This document shows positions 5,375-5,423 of a stretch of 5,423 nucleotides of DNA, in pieces. The stretch is from Opitutia bacterium (GTDB lineage Bacteria; Verrucomicrobiota; Verrucomicrobiia; Opitutales; UBA953): contig JAJPZB010000133.1 in assembly GCA_021204635.1 (NCBI GenBank), forward strand, positions 1 through 5,423. Direction: 5' to 3'. Each line of letters begins with the position of its first letter. The first letter of the stretch is position 1. The notes under the pieces are model-generated. The model was not told the origin of the DNA. It searched no databases and saw nothing but the letters and a program-made list of their open reading frames with translations. The translations under genes and the position numbers were made by a program.

Positions 5375-5423
5375 ACGGCAAACTGCCACGATTGTTGTCA
5401 CACGGATTTGTTCGGGACTAACG

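Noticed and set aside
5058..5381. 107-codon minus-strand frame over the carB promoter and leader
   Set aside because: It crosses the terminator and the start of carB in another frame, has no recognisable domain and begins in the repeat array.

Overview
This looks like a bacterial chromosomal window with moderately high GC. It carries a small integral membrane protein gene and gmk on the plus strand, and carB and a tRNA-Lys gene on the minus strand. The Gmk has a GPAGVGKTT P-loop and an SGSREEDF C-terminal motif. None of the three protein starts has a clear Shine-Dalgarno sequence, and those of gmk and carB follow A-rich stretches. Together these suggest a member of the Verrucomicrobiota, perhaps Opitutae. 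That placement is inference from memory of family sequences and is not certain.

Layout. Positions 1-401 hold no gene. They contain two copies (about 91% identical, exactly 140 bp apart) of a 93-bp element that folds into two hairpins, plus recurring CACCACCAAC-type motifs that include a perfect tandem pair of an 18-bp unit. A minus-strand tRNA-Lys(CTT) gene follows at 432-506, with encoded CCA and an intrinsic terminator at 402-424. At 640-1191 lies an unrecognised protein with about six membrane segments, followed 42 bp later by gmk (guanylate kinase, 1234-1842). carB (large subunit of carbamoyl-phosphate synthetase, 1864-5091) converges on gmk; the stop codons are only 21 bp apart and a GC-rich hairpin fills most of that gap.

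The most interesting part is upstream of carB (5092-5306, read on the minus strand). A consensus-like promoter (TTGACA, 17 bp, TTCAAT) is followed by a possible 20-codon leader ORF with four Arg codons, a GC-rich hairpin, a T6 tract, a possible antiterminator stem and a strong intrinsic terminator, all before the carB start. This resembles transcription attenuation of pyrimidine or arginine genes and fits the role of carbamoyl phosphate in both pathways. It was read by eye and is untested. Upstream of the promoter, the 18-bp repeat family of the left edge reappears in inverted orientation.

In function, gmk (GMP to GDP) and carB (carbamoyl phosphate for UMP and arginine) both feed nucleotide supply, but they are on opposite strands with separate control. 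carA is not in the window.
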